64,000 nucleotides of DNA, taken from positions 11,081,395-11,145,394 of the forward strand of contig NC_091209.1 of the NCBI RefSeq assembly GCF_040958095.1. Reading direction: 5' to 3'. The position numbers were made by a program, and so were the translations under genes. The notes under the pieces are model-generated. The model was not told the origin of the DNA, searched no databases, and worked only from the letters and a program-made list of their open reading frames with translations. Origin of the DNA: Procambarus clarkii (lineage: Eukaryota; Arthropoda; Malacostraca; Decapoda; Cambaridae). Numbering within the stretch: the stretch's first letter is position 1; the number at the start of each line of letters is the position of its first letter. Positions 46,490-57,499 of this stretch are shown here, piece after piece.

Positions 46490-47190
46490 TAGCCACCCAA
46501 CTGGGCGGCAACTTCAGTCATGTTCTCCACAACGGCGGCAGCTTTAATAATGTGCGCCACCCAATTGGGCGGCAGCTTCAGCAACTCAACTGGGCGGTAA
46601 CTTCAGTCATGTTCTCCACACAACAGCGGCAGCTTTAATCATGTGCGCCAGCTTCAGCCACCGAATTGGGCGGCAGCCTGGGCCACCCAATTGGGCGGCA
46701 GCCTGGGCCACCCAATTGGGCGGCAGCCTGGGCCACCCAATTGGGCGGCAACTTCAGTCATGTTCTACACACAACGGCGGGAGCTTTAATCATGTGCGCC
46801 ACCCAATTGGGCGGCAGCTTCAGCCACCCAATTGGGCGGCAGCCTTAGCCACCCAATTGGGCGGCAGCTTCAGTCATTATCTCCACAACGGTGGCAGCTT
46901 TAATCATGGGCGCCACCCAATTGGGCGGCAACTTCAGCCACCCAATTGGGCGGCAACTTCAGTCATGTTCTCCACACAACGGTGGCAGCTTTAATCATGT
47001 GCGCCACCGATGGGTGGCAGCTTGTCACGTGCGCCACCCAACTGGGCGGCAGCTTTACAGTCACGTGCGCCACCCAACTGGGCGGCAGTTTTAGTCATGC
47101 TCTCCACCCAATTGGGCGGCAGTTTTACAGTCGCCCAATTGGGCGGCAGTTTTAGCTATGTTCCCCACAACGGCGGCAGCTTTACAGTCA
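46490..47190 (+). repeat. minisatellite of cacccaattgggcggcag
   Basis: About 24-bp core units (acccaattgggcggcagctt) in a looser higher-order pattern with ttcagtcatgttctccaca and acggcggcagctttaatcat. The core holds the self-complementary cccaattggg. A single relic (ccatccaccgggcggcag) sits at 50225. Confidence 0.9.
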
Positions 47191-47209
47191 CGTGCAGGCT
47201 GCACCTACA

Positions 47210-47745
47210 GTGAGCACATTTTGGATACTTCCCTCAGATGCCCGGCAGCACGTCATTATGGATGAAGTTCTTGGACTCCATTGATGGTGTTCTCTGAATT
47301 CAGCGATTTTTCTTCACATTCCAGTATATGACGACGCAAAGTATGCCAATAGTTCTGCTAACAGTTTTCATTTAGTCACATCTACATCAGCAGATGTTAC
47401 AAACTCCCAGAGGTACTTGTAGCAGAGCCTAAGCCTAGCAGTGGTGACATCTAGGCGTCTGCTAACCTTACTGGGTGACCCATAGACGTGCGGTACTGCC
47501 TACACAATAGAATGAGTAACTGGTGTGAATTTCACCAAGTCTAAGATTTTTATTGATGGTCCCGGAATATTACTGCCCTCAGACTGCTCTGTCCAAGATG
47601 GTAATTCTTCCTTTGAGTAAAAGATTTTTGCCCACTCAATTCTATCATGCATTTGGAAACCAATATGGGAAGTTCTTAGATGAGAACTATCTTGTGCTCC
47701 CCAATCCTCCAAAATGTACCTAAACCATACAACTTCAACATTGTA
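47210..47745 (-). mobile_element. LINE C-terminal fragment, minus strand
   Basis: The minus strand codes RRLDVTTARLRLCYKYLWEF, the conserved stretch after RNase H seen also at 48316, and KIAEFREHH further on. Confidence 0.65.
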
Positions 47746-48315
47746 ATCATTGCTTTCATATGGTTATATTTAACGTAGATTTTACTACATTTCACCTTTC
47801 ATTAATCTTCAAATTATGCTACAATGTACCTGTTGATAACAAGTACATTAAAGTAAAATTCGAGGGTTAACACTAATTTTGCTAGAAATTACCTATTTAA
47901 AATTATATCTTAGATTAAGGACCTGCCCGAAACTCCGGGTTATTGGCTTTACAAGTTAAATCATCAGTGCTACATACTCAGACGCAATGTACCTTCATAT
48001 ATATAGAAGACCAAGTGATGACGGGCAAGGCATAGTTTTAAATTTAGATTTTGCCCCGAGGGGCGAGTTTATTGGGCAGCGCCACTCATCCTGTGAGTGA
48101 ACACACCGCCATAGCAACATGTACAATACTCCCCAATAGGAAGAAAACCCGCTGGATTTATCCTGTCACTTGTACCCAGACACAGCTGGGAGTTAACAGC
48201 CACGTGAACAGCTTCTCAAAACTAGAAGATTAACATTGTCAACCCTTAAAATCTTACGTTATCGTGCGGGTGCAAAATGGTGAAAATCTCTGAAGACACT
48301 TATATTTTACTTTTT
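47746..48315. other. intergenic with small repeat fragments
   Basis: Holds a SINE family 3 fragment near 47920-47970 (ggacctgcccgaaactccgg) and a repeat fragment at 48040-48240 (gggcagcgccactcatcctg). No gene. Confidence 0.5.
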
Positions 48316-49080
48316 CTAGCTTAATATGGGTATTGTGCTATACATTTCTAATGACTTAAATGTTCTCACACACTGGTAGTTGTCAAGGCGGTGTCCATCA
48401 CTACAGATTCTGCATCTTTGCTGCCCAACTGTTTCCATTCCGAATCTCCATGAATATTTGTATCCAAGACGGATTCTCGCTATTACTGATTCTCTCCCGC
48501 GGCGGCCGCCACTTCTTCGTCCATATTGATTGGGATTGCCAGTCGCAACCACATTGTATCAGCGTTCAGATTCACTTTTTTGTTTTATCCTTACCTCGCC
48601 AACATTGTCACTGATTTTGATTGACAATACCTCGAATTTGTAGAAGTCTTTGGTATAAAAAAAAAATCTATATGATCTTTCAGCGTCTTCAAGCAGAAGA
48701 TCTGTTGTGCATTTCCACAGATTTCAACATGGGAGGGAATCTACAGAAATTTGACGACTCTTCCTCGATTGGCTAGTACTCTCAACTCCTGATTTCAGCA
48801 GCTATTGCAAGACTTTCTGCCCGACTAAGGCTTTGTAGCGCCGTTTGGGAATCTCTGCAGATTACTGCAAATTGGCGTTTCGTTCAAGGAACCTTAACGC
48901 CATAATGGCATTTAGCTCTACTTGCGTTGAAGAGCGGAGTTCTCAATACGGGCTTTTCCTTCATTGTCCCGTTGTAAGGCATTATTCCTCAGTACAGTGT
49001 ATGCTGCACTAGCCCTGCCATTGACAGTGTTAGACGACCCATCAGTGTAGAGTGGATCCAATTCTTTCCCAACTTCTTAA
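48316..49080 (-). mobile_element. LINE RNase H / C-terminal fragment, minus strand
   Basis: The minus strand codes YTDGSSNTVNGRASAAYTV (RNase H first motif), RDSQTALQSL (third motif) and, after shifts, ESVIARIRLGYKYSWRF and CRICSDGHRLDNYQ. A different I-like family from that at 42972, but related to 47210. Confidence 0.75.
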
Positions 49081-49087
49081 CTTAGTT

Positions 49088-49150
49088 CATCGTTTTATTC
49101 CGTCGTCGAAGATGTTCAGTTGAGAGACAGTCCTCGATGCCTTCTCTTGT
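49088..49150 (-). repeat. module M, copy 3
   Basis: Minus strand gagaaggcatcgaggactgt and aacatcttcgacgacgg match the 42361 module with an indel. Lies just before the 49310 minisatellite. Confidence 0.5.
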
Positions 49151-49309
49151 GTGGTGTAGTTGGCCGGACCTGAGGACGAGGGGAAGGCAACATTAGCAAT
49201 GACAGCTTTCAAGTAGTTAATATTACACTTTTTACCGTTACGTAAATGTAGTTCATTAAGCCTTCGTTAAACACTAGCAACCTTCACTACCGCCCACAGG
49301 ATGGATATA

Positions 49310-49770
49310 GGGTGTTCACATTAGTCAATGTATGAGGTCCATTATCACCCATATGATGGGGCATTGGAGGGGTCCATTATCACCCATATGATGGGGCATT
49401 GGAGGGGTCCATTATCACCCATATGATGGGGCATTGGAGGGGTCCATTATCACCCATATGATGGGGCATTGGAGGGGTCCATTATCACCCATATGATGGG
49501 GGCATTGGGGGGGGTCCATTATCACCCATATGATGGGGCATTGGGGGGGGTCCATTATCACCCATATGATGGGGCATTGGGGGGGTCCATTATCACCCAT
49601 ATGATGGGGCATTGGGGGGGTCCATTATCACCCATATGATGGGGCATTGGGGGGGTCCATTATCACCCATATGATGGGGCATGGGGGGGGTCCATTATCA
49701 CCCACATGATGGGGCATTGGGGGGGTCCATTATCACCCATATGATGGGGCATTGAGGGAGGGGGGGTCTA
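49310..49770 (+). repeat. 35-bp minisatellite (ccattatcacccatatgatg)
   Basis: About 12 nearly identical units of tccattatcacccatatgat plus ggggcattggagggg. Left flank ccgcccacaggatggatata and right flank ctatcgcaatataaata match the unexpanded locus at 56920-57000. Confidence 0.95.
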
Positions 49771-49789
49771 CTATCGCAATATAAATAGA

Positions 49790-50660
49790 AGTATGGACTG
49801 GAGACTGATACACAGAAGCTTAGGAGTTCATTAACAATGATGGAATATGGTAACAAGAGACTAGTCGCTAATATTAATGTGCAAATATTTAAGCTAGAAA
49901 ATTAATGATTGACAATTTATGAAACTGACATTTTAAGTGCAAAGTTTATACAGTTTTGTAAAATGGAGTCTAGGTGGTAAACTGGTAAATTTTGAAATAT
50001 TTTAAGAACCTATGCAGGTGCTTGTGAGGGTTGTTTTAATACCTGTTTAAAGGCTTAATATGAAAGGTTATATATTCCCAATTATTTGTCCATAATACCT
50101 GCCTACACCCCCCCCCCCAGCGGGCAGTTGATGCTCCATCTAATCTCTTCTCACGCATTAGCCTACAGTTTCAGTGATATTTATGAGGTATAAATATGGG
50201 ACTACTGATAACATTACTGTATAACCCATCCACCGGGCGGCAGTATATACCATTGTATATAATGTGTGGCGAACGAACCATTGTTGTAATTTATATAGTA
50301 CGCTTATTATAATTTACCGAGAAGTACCAAGATTCGTCCTAAGTGCTAACCTTTAACAGGATGCACTGTAGAATACTGGTTTAAATCATGGATTGAAACA
50401 TTAGTTGACACAATAGAGACTTATAACGTTTGTTTATTTTACTAAAATTTTTATTTTTAGTGTTTCAGTTTAGTTCATCTGTCAACAGCCATCTTCGCTG
50501 ACAACTTCACTATAATCTTAATTATTAAACCTTAAAATTACAAGCCTAAAGAGCCATAAGTGGCAGCTATGAACCATAAGCGAATTATAGACCTTAATAA
50601 ATAATAGTAATTAGAATTATTATTTAACTTTGGCCTCAAGTCAAATACATTATCGCCTGG
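49790..50660. repeat. accessory DNA including inverted copy of 37.1-37.35 kb
   Basis: 50300-50530 is the reverse complement, diverged, of about 37130-37350: acctttaacaggatgcactg vs cagtgcatcctgttaaaggt. No coding content. Confidence 0.7.
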
Positions 50661-50663
50661 GAA

Positions 50664-50778
50664 TATTGCTGGCCCTCAGGCTGGCCCTCAGGCTGGCCCT
50701 CAGGCTGGCCCTCAGGCTGGCCCTCAGGCTGGCCCTCAGGCTGGCCCTCAGGCTGGCCCTCAGGCTGGCCCTCAGGCA
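50664..50778 (+). repeat. 12-bp tandem repeat (ctggccctcagg)
   Basis: About nine perfect units of ggccctcaggct, inside a repetitive frame that is not a gene. Confidence 0.95.
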
Positions 50779-50869
50779 ATCAGATGGTAGCCAATCATGT
50801 GCACTTAATCCAACCTGCGATTCGTCAAGGAAAATTGAAATGATAGTTTCCCCCATAAAAAGGGAGGAG

Positions 50870-51315
50870 GAGACAACAAGGGAGCACGGGGGGGGGGGGA
50901 GACGCAACAAGGGAGCACGGGGGGGGGGGGAGACGCAACAAGGGAGCACGGGGGGGGGGGGAGACGCAACAAGGGAGCACGGGGGGGGGGGGAGACGCAA
51001 CAAGGGAGCACGGGGGGGGGGGGAGACGCAACAAGGGAGCACGGGGGGGGGGGAGACGCAACAAGGGAGCACGGGGGGGGGGGGAGACGCAACAAGGGAG
51101 CACGGGGGGGGGGGAGACGCAACAAGGATGCAGGGGGGGGAGGGACGCAACAAGGGAGGGGGGGGACGCAACAAGGGAGGGGGGGGACGCAACAAGGGAG
51201 GGGGGGGACGCAACAAGGGAGGGGGGGGACGCAACAAGGGAGGGGGGGGACGCAACAAGGGAGGGGGGGGACGCAACAAGGGAGGGGGGGGGACGCAACA
51301 AGGGAGGGAGGGAGG
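50870..51315 (-). repeat. G-rich minisatellite derived from the cttgttgcgtccc seed
   Basis: Two subarrays: about eight units of ~31 bp (acaagggagcac, G9-G12, agacgca) and about eight of 21 bp (acaagggag, G7-G9, acgca). Reads as the cttgttgcgtccc module on the minus strand. Confidence 0.95.
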
Positions 51316-51329
51316 GAGGGAGGGGGGAC

Positions 51330-51780
51330 GGGACCCGCCACATACAGCCAAACTACAAGAGACAAACCTGGAACTGGTCACCAAAAGTGAGGTAAAACCA
51401 CACTGAAGTGAGTTTTGTCTCATCGTCTCTTTTATAACCAGCAGCCAACCAAACCCGGCCGCTGATTGGTTGACATTCACCCTAAAACTCACCCCATTGG
51501 TTAACATTTTGCGCGTCTGAAGTGTCAATTATCACTGGCCAACAGCCACTCCTTCACTTCCCCAAATACGAACGAGTCTCTAATGAACCAATAATGATCC
51601 CCAGCTTAAATGTTTGAAGTTGTTAATTTCAAATGCTAATTCACAACCCAAATACAACATTCTATTGTAAATGTTGTAACAGAACAACAGGTACAACAGA
51701 GCAACATTTGCAGTAGAATCGGCAGTGAAGTAGTAATCGTCCGTCAGTCCAGAACTGTTAATGGCCGCTCCACAACTAAT
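51330..51780 (-). repeat. inverted copy of 39640-40255
   Basis: Highly similar to the reverse complement of 39640-40255, apart from the ~170-bp insertion at 39784. Includes the promoter-like sequence. Similarity here is clearly higher than across the rest of the duplication. Confidence 0.9.
51404..51500 (-). promoter_or_regulatory. CCAAT-TATA-Inr promoter-like sequence, inverted copy
   Basis: On the minus strand: initiator TCAGT (51406-51402), TATAAAAG (51436-51429), CCAAT boxes (51469-51465, 51500-51496). All elements and their spacing equal the 40094-40192 copy. It would drive transcription into the G-rich array. Confidence 0.55.
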
Positions 51781-51964
51781 TTATTTATTTATTTATTTAT
51801 ATATACAAAAAAAGTACATTGGGTTTAGGAGAGAACACAACATTGGTGTTTTTACATTCTTGTAAAGCCACTAACACGCACAGCGTTACGGGCAGGTCCT
51901 TAATCTGACAGATAATTTTAAGTAGGTAATTTCTAGGAAAATTATTTTTTTTTTAACTTTAACT

Positions 51965-52310
51965 GCCTCCCTCCCCCCTGCCCCTTGTTGCGTCCCCCTC
52001 CTCCTCCTGCCGCTTGTTGCGTCCCCTTCTTCCCTCCTCCTCCTGCCCCTTGTTGCGTCCCCTTCCTCCCTCCTCCTCCTGCCCCTTGTTGCGTCCCCCT
52101 CCTCCTCCTTCCCCTTGTTGCGTCCCCCTCCTCCTTCTGCCCCTTGTTGCGTCCCCCTCCTCCTCCTGCCCCTTGTTGCGTCCCCCTCCTCCTCCTGCCC
52201 CTTGTTGCGTCCCCCTCCTCCTCCTGCCCCTTGTTGCGTCCCCTTCCTCCCCCTGCCCCTTGTTGCCTCCCCTTCCTGCCCCTTGTTTGTCCTCCCTCCC
52301 TCCCTCCCTT
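51965..52310 (+). repeat. 29-bp C-rich minisatellite derived from the same seed
   Basis: About 11 units of ccccttgttgcgtccccctc plus ctcctcctg. Same cttgttgcgtccc core as the 50870 array but in the opposite orientation. Confidence 0.95.
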
Positions 52311-53691
52311 TTTAAGGTTGAACTAACATTTCAGAATTGTCTTGGGTAATCGAAGGTTGGGTTTAAAGTGCACAACGCTGCGTGTGGCACTATAGCAGAC
52401 CTCAGACTGACCTGTGACACTCCTCTACCCCACTTGTGTCACGCGAGGAAACTACATGACTAGTTCTGTTCTTGGCAGTCAATGTTACTACAAAAGTGTA
52501 GCTTTTATTTTCCACCCCCCCCCCCAAATGGTTTCAGCCTTAATTTTGGAAGTACTTTACAAACCTCTAGGTTATCTACATCCCTAGCCTAGAGGCTTAA
52601 CAAATGGTTTATCTTGGATAGTATTAACTTAACAGGTAACTACCAATTTGTTTGAAACAAATATCCTGCTTAACATTCTCGTGTAATTATTACAAAGGAA
52701 AAATTCTTCAATATTTTCTTCCTTGGCTTACCCTATTAACCATATTTTTGCACCAGGGTTAAGTCTAAATGCACTCTTTAGTTTTAAATTGATACAGTAT
52801 TAGTTTTCAGTTTCTGGTTAAAATACTAGTGTGGGTGTGTTGGGTCTCCGGGGACCAGAGACCTTGGTCTTCCTCCCGTATCCTAAACAAAACCAATTTT
52901 CGTCTTGCCTCTTCCTTCCCTAAACTTTTCCTGAAGGAAAAGTTTACAGTTCTCAAGACACTAACCGGTTTCAAACTAGTTGCTTTCCAGTTCCATATTA
53001 CGTCCAACAGTTCACTCTTCAAGCGGCACTCTTGTCCTTCCACCCCTTTCCTCCATTTCAGGTATCCCAACTTCCATTCGCCCCTCGGCCTCTACCCCAG
53101 CTTCTGTTTTAGGTTTGGCTACTCAGAACGAAATGTCTATATAGCACGGGCTATAGTGAGCCCGTAAGAATTCTGGTTTCCTCCAGCTTCCATTGGTCCC
53201 AGCTTGAGTCTCATCCTTCAAGGCCACAGCAAACTCGACACTCCATCCTGTGGAATACCTGATAACATAGTAAGAACAATGTTTTTATTTTTTTTTTTTT
53301 TTAGAGTACTGAAGATGCAAGTTAGAATCCTCAACATGGCTTATTTTGTCCCCCTTTTAGTAATTTTAGATTAATATAATTTTCAACCGTTTCAGATGCA
53401 TGAAACGAGGGCTGGTAAGAACTACCATTTCTCATGGTGCGTAAATACTAATACCTATAGCTGGGATCAAGCCAACTTACTGCTAATCTTGGCAGAGGCT
53501 TCCAGCTAGTTGATATCAAAGAGGATAAGCTTTCATAAAGAGCGTTTTTGCCATAAGTGAGTTTACTTGAGTGTTTAACATAGTTATACTTCATTGACTT
53601 AAATGTATATTAAATATAGTCTTCCTAATGGATAAAAATTTATTAAATGGCCAAGAATTTTTCTAAAACTATGTAGTATTTGTTAGGTGGA

Positions 53692-53803
53692 ATATAGTTC
53701 ACGAGAAAGTAAGTAATTATCAATAAGAAGGCACCAAACCGGGAAGGTTATGTAGCACCATCAAATGTGCGGGATAATCAGAGGGCGCTAAATATCACCA
53801 AGG
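53692..53803 (-). mobile_element. I-like LINE 3' end fragment
   Basis: On the minus strand tgatatttagcgccctctga then ggtgctacataaccttcccg and ggtgccttcttattgataat: the last ~110 bp of the 42972-type LINE. Confidence 0.85.
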
Positions 53804-54120
53804 TAGTTCACGTGAAAGGGACAAGGAGCGAGGCGCGACTACCTGGAGGTGGTCATCCAGGTACACTGTCCTGCACCAACTGGTCTTGCACTAGATCGTC
53901 CGTATGGCTTGTTTGACTTTATTTTGTCATTACAGCCCAAGTTGTCATACGGGTGTTTGGTAGATTTTTTAAGTGCAGGTTACTCGTAAGGCTTAAACGG
54001 TTGTAAAGACAAACATCTGTAGACAAAGATTAACTCATCACAAGATTCCCTATATTATATTCCTTAAAATGATCAGGTCTTAAATATTAACTCTCCCCCT
54101 CCCGTCCCCAGGCTCGGGTG

Positions 54121-54240
54121 ACAATAGGGAAGGCCAAGAGGACCGTCTCGAGGTACTGAAGAACATCTATAACGATGGCATAAAGTGGCACGACATTGCC
54201 TGTCACCACGTAAAGTCTGTCATTAGTGACACAAACTTTT
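54121..54240 (+). repeat. module M, copy 4 (exon-like)
   Basis: Preceded by cccgtccccag. Reads DNREGQEDRLEVLKNIYNDG then IKWHDIA. Differs from the 42361 copy at few bases, some of which change residues. Confidence 0.5.
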
Positions 54241-54639
54241 GATATTTTTTGTTAATGGCCTAGTTTCCTGAAGTAAAATAAAATTTAAACTAGCTCAATC
54301 TTCTTAAATACTTTAGCCAGAAGTTTTCTTAATGCTTTGTTTCTATACAACTTGCCACTTAAGGACATGAAATGTTGTTAAGGTTCTCCTGCCCCCTCCT
54401 CAAATTTAAACATTAATTTTTTAATTTAAAAATGTGAACTTTAATCTTAAATTTAAGAATCTTTAAATTTAAAATTTAAAGATTGTATTAAATTTTCACA
54501 TTTTAGGAAGATAGTGGGGGGAGGGGGGGGGGGTAAGAGCAGGAAAGAATTTTTGCATGAAATTCTAGCAAGACTTAACAATTATATTTTTAACTTAAGA
54601 AGGATGTATTCATAAATTAGTAAAATTTTTGGAACAAAG

Positions 54640-55400
54640 AACTAGTGATGCATGCATGTTCTGTGTTGAGCTTGTTCCATCTCTAGGTTTTAATTATGTG
54701 AACAGATTTTTATTAGTAATGGATATCCTTGGTTGATCCTTTTTTCTTGGTTGAAGGTGAATTTTTATTTTAATTAAAAATGAAGATAGTGTCTGCCACA
54801 AATGGTGTGGCAACACAAGTAACGTCGTCCTTGTGAATTTTAAGATTAATGAAACCTTGCTCGCTTTTGTGTCGCCACCTGCTAAGGGCAGTGACTCTAA
54901 TTACGAGACACCCTAGAGTAAGAGTACGGATGCTTGGGCTGTCATCTAAATGGGCAAGTAGTTTTGTGAACACTCCTGCTGGTATCTTGTTCCTTTATTG
55001 CCGTTTCTTGCTCCACTACTCTTGAGCTATAAGTTTTTCATCCGAGGATGACGTGGTTTCGTGTAAGAGCTAAGAACTACAGTAACGGTACCATTGATCT
55101 CCCGGAAGAAAGCTGTCAATGTATCTACCACTTAATATTGGGTTTGTACATTTAAAATTTTATCTTGGATAAATAAGGCACTAGCACACTAAAATTTAAC
55201 TTATTAGTGGTTATTCAAAACTATTCTTATTGATGACATTTACTGTACTCGTGTATCCCTCTGGATTTCTGTATGAAAGAATAGAAAAATTCTGAAAAAA
55301 CAAAATTCAAAGTGTTTACATCTACAAATTAGTTGATAGTCATGTGGCTCTCAAACCTGAGAATTAACAGGTGATCTTGTCCTCCCGACTTTAGTATTTT
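54640..55400 (+). repeat. segmental duplication unit B, second part
   Basis: Paralogue of 45270-46250 (see there). It keeps single copies of sequences that are tandemly repeated or folded back in unit A. Confidence 0.7.
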
Positions 55401-55631
55401 ATATAGACTTAAAGGTCCAATGTAATGTATAAAGGGGCAACTGCTTGAAGAGAGACTTCACCCCTTAGGGTTTAAATATGTGGAACTGCCTACCTGCAAA
55501 AGCTGTTGGCATAGTATAAATTATGTTTATTATACAAATAATTGGGAAGAGGAACAATAAGTTGCCTCATCAAGGACAGGCAACTAGTACGGTGTGAAGG
55601 TAATCCTAACTTAAATACATGGATTTACCAT

Positions 55632-55795
55632 TCCTAATCCATCCACCGGGGGGGGAGGGGGGAGGGATAAGGATTTGGGATGGGACGGGGGAAAGGAATG
55701 GTGCCCAATCACTTGGATGATTGGGGATTGAACGCCAAACAGCACGAAGCGAGTCGCTCTACCATCCAGCTCAAGTGGTTGGGCGAGCCACATAT
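55632..55795 (-). repeat. tRNA-derived SINE, family 5
   Basis: The minus strand has gagctggatggtagagcgac (A-box region) and gcgttcaatcccc (B box), then a tail with tcccatcccaaatccttatc, also found near 32960. Confidence 0.7.
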
Positions 55796-55930
55796 TTTAA
55801 AGATTTGTCAGTGTCGGTAGTTAACAGATGGAATGCATTAGGCAGTGATGTAGAGGAGGAATACACAATTTGAAGTGTAGATACAATAGAGCCTAATATG
55901 CTTAAGAATCTGTACACTAGTTGATTGACA

Positions 55931-55995
55931 GTTGAGAGGCAAGACCAAAGAGCCAAAGCTCAACCTCTGCAAGAACAACTAGGCCAGTACACAAT
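55931..55995 (+). repeat. dispersed repeat (second copy of 20862 type)
   Basis: ttgagaggcaagaccaaaga then agctcaacctctgcaagaac, matching 20862-20930. Confidence 0.5.
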
Positions 55996-56706
55996 CCTGA
56001 GGGTGATCTGCGTACCTACAGAACAGGTCCTGTGGAACACTCGTGCACCTTCCCATATCTCCAGAACACCAAGTATTTAACCAGGCCAGTTCAATGTAAT
56101 TACAGTATGGTATAAATGGAAACTAAGCCTCTGCAGGTCAGCCTCCAGTTTCTCTGCAGACCTGTGCCATCTCTTTCTTTGTTTGCCTACTTGGAGAGCT
56201 AATAGGTGGTTTTATAGCTCCTTTCTGAAAGTTCATAAGACTAGGTTAACACTATAGTAGGGCTGCCCTACCAAGGGAGCACACACTTCATATTGTGAAA
56301 TCTTGCGAATGGTTAACCAAGCATACTTACTTACCCATAATGTCTATGCATTTAGTAATGCCACTGAAGCAAGATGCGAGGAAGGTGTTGTATAGAGAGG
56401 GGAGGGGTCAGTCAGTTTAGTTTGGAACTAAATTCTGGGGCCTATAAACACCAAACTATACCCAATCATCCAGGTGGTGGGTTCAGGATAACAGCAGCAT
56501 CTAACAGCCTAGTCAGAGACCGGGCCACGAGAACATTGTGCCCAGCAGTTCAAATCATGTTTAATCAAATGAGGAAGATAGGATAAAATGCCAGTGTTTG
56601 AGGTAGCATTTTAGTTTTGAAATTTAAAGTTTGAGTCAAGAATCGGCACAAGATGTCATCAGAAAGCGAGCTCTTAGATCAGAAGACCAAGTATCGACGG
56701 GCAGGG

Positions 56707-56770
56707 CATCGTTTTATTCTGTCATTGTAGATATTCAGTACAGAGACTGTCCTCGTTGCCTTCTTTTGTC
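56707..56770 (-). repeat. module M, copy 5
   Basis: Minus strand gaaggcaacgaggacagtct then gaatatctacaatgac. As at 49088, it lies ~160 bp before the minisatellite core. Confidence 0.5.
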
Positions 56771-56899
56771 TGGCTGTAGTTGGCTGGACCTGGGGATGAG
56801 AGGAAGTTAACATTAGGAATGTCAGGTTAAAAGCAGTTAATATTGCACAATCTTTTTTTTTTTACCATTATGTCATTATGTAAATGCAGTTCATTAAAT

Positions 56900-57010
56900 C
56901 TTCATTAGATACTAGCAACCTTCACTACCACCCAAAGGATGGATAGAGGGTGCACAACTAGTCACTGTGTATGGGGGTCCACCACCGCAATATAAACAAT
57001 AAGAACAAAC
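56900..57010 (+). repeat. unexpanded minisatellite seed locus
   Basis: cttcactaccacccaaagga, tggatagagggtgcac, actagtcactgtgtatgggg and gtccaccaccgcaatataaa: the same flanks and core as the 49310 array, but with only about two core units. Confidence 0.75.
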
Positions 57011-57396
57011 AAGTATGGACTGGAGATGCAGATGTACTTAAAGCTTTAGAGTTCATAGATGTTTTATCTACACTGCATAATCTTTCATATAGAATAGGGT
57101 AGCAGCACGTTGCTGTGTATACCTAAGCTTGTTAATAATAATAGTAATAATAATAATAATAATAATAAGTTCATTAACAATGCTGGAATATTGTAACAAG
57201 ACACACAATAGTTGCTATTTAGGTGAGAAAATTAATGATTGATAATTAACAAAGTTATCAATTTATGAAACAGATTTAACAAATTTTTAAGTGCAAGGTT
57301 GTAACAAATTGGTAAATCGCAAATATTTTAAGCTAAGAATTGACGTGCGTGTGTGTGTGTGTGTATATGATACCATTGGTAAGCAAGTGTGTCAGG

Positions 57397-57495
57397 TGAG
57401 CCTGACATCCGAGTGGACAGCGCTCGGGATTCATAGTCCCAAGATTCCGATTTCGATCCCCGGTGGAGGCGGGGCTCGAGCAGATTCAACACAGT
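57397..57495 (+). repeat. tRNA-derived SINE head fragment
   Basis: catccgagtggacagcgctc (A-box region) and gatttcgatcccc (B box), tRNA-like order. The body is missing; it runs into LINE sequence. Confidence 0.6.
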
Positions 57496-57499
57496 TGTT

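Larger units (their letters stand above)
52450..54360 (+). repeat. segmental duplication unit B, first part
   Basis: Direct-orientation paralogue of about 40900-42640. Contains module M at 54121. A short minus-strand LINE 3' end (53692-53803) interrupts it. No gene recognised. Confidence 0.75.

Noticed and set aside
50650-51528. 292-residue minus-strand ORF (and overlapping long frames on both strands)
   Set aside because: It starts inside the promoter-like segment and runs through 21- to 31-bp repeats whose periods keep frames open; Pro/Leu/Cys repeats only.
52014-52349. Pro/Leu-rich ORFs of about 110 residues
   Set aside because: Products of the 29-bp C-rich minisatellite.
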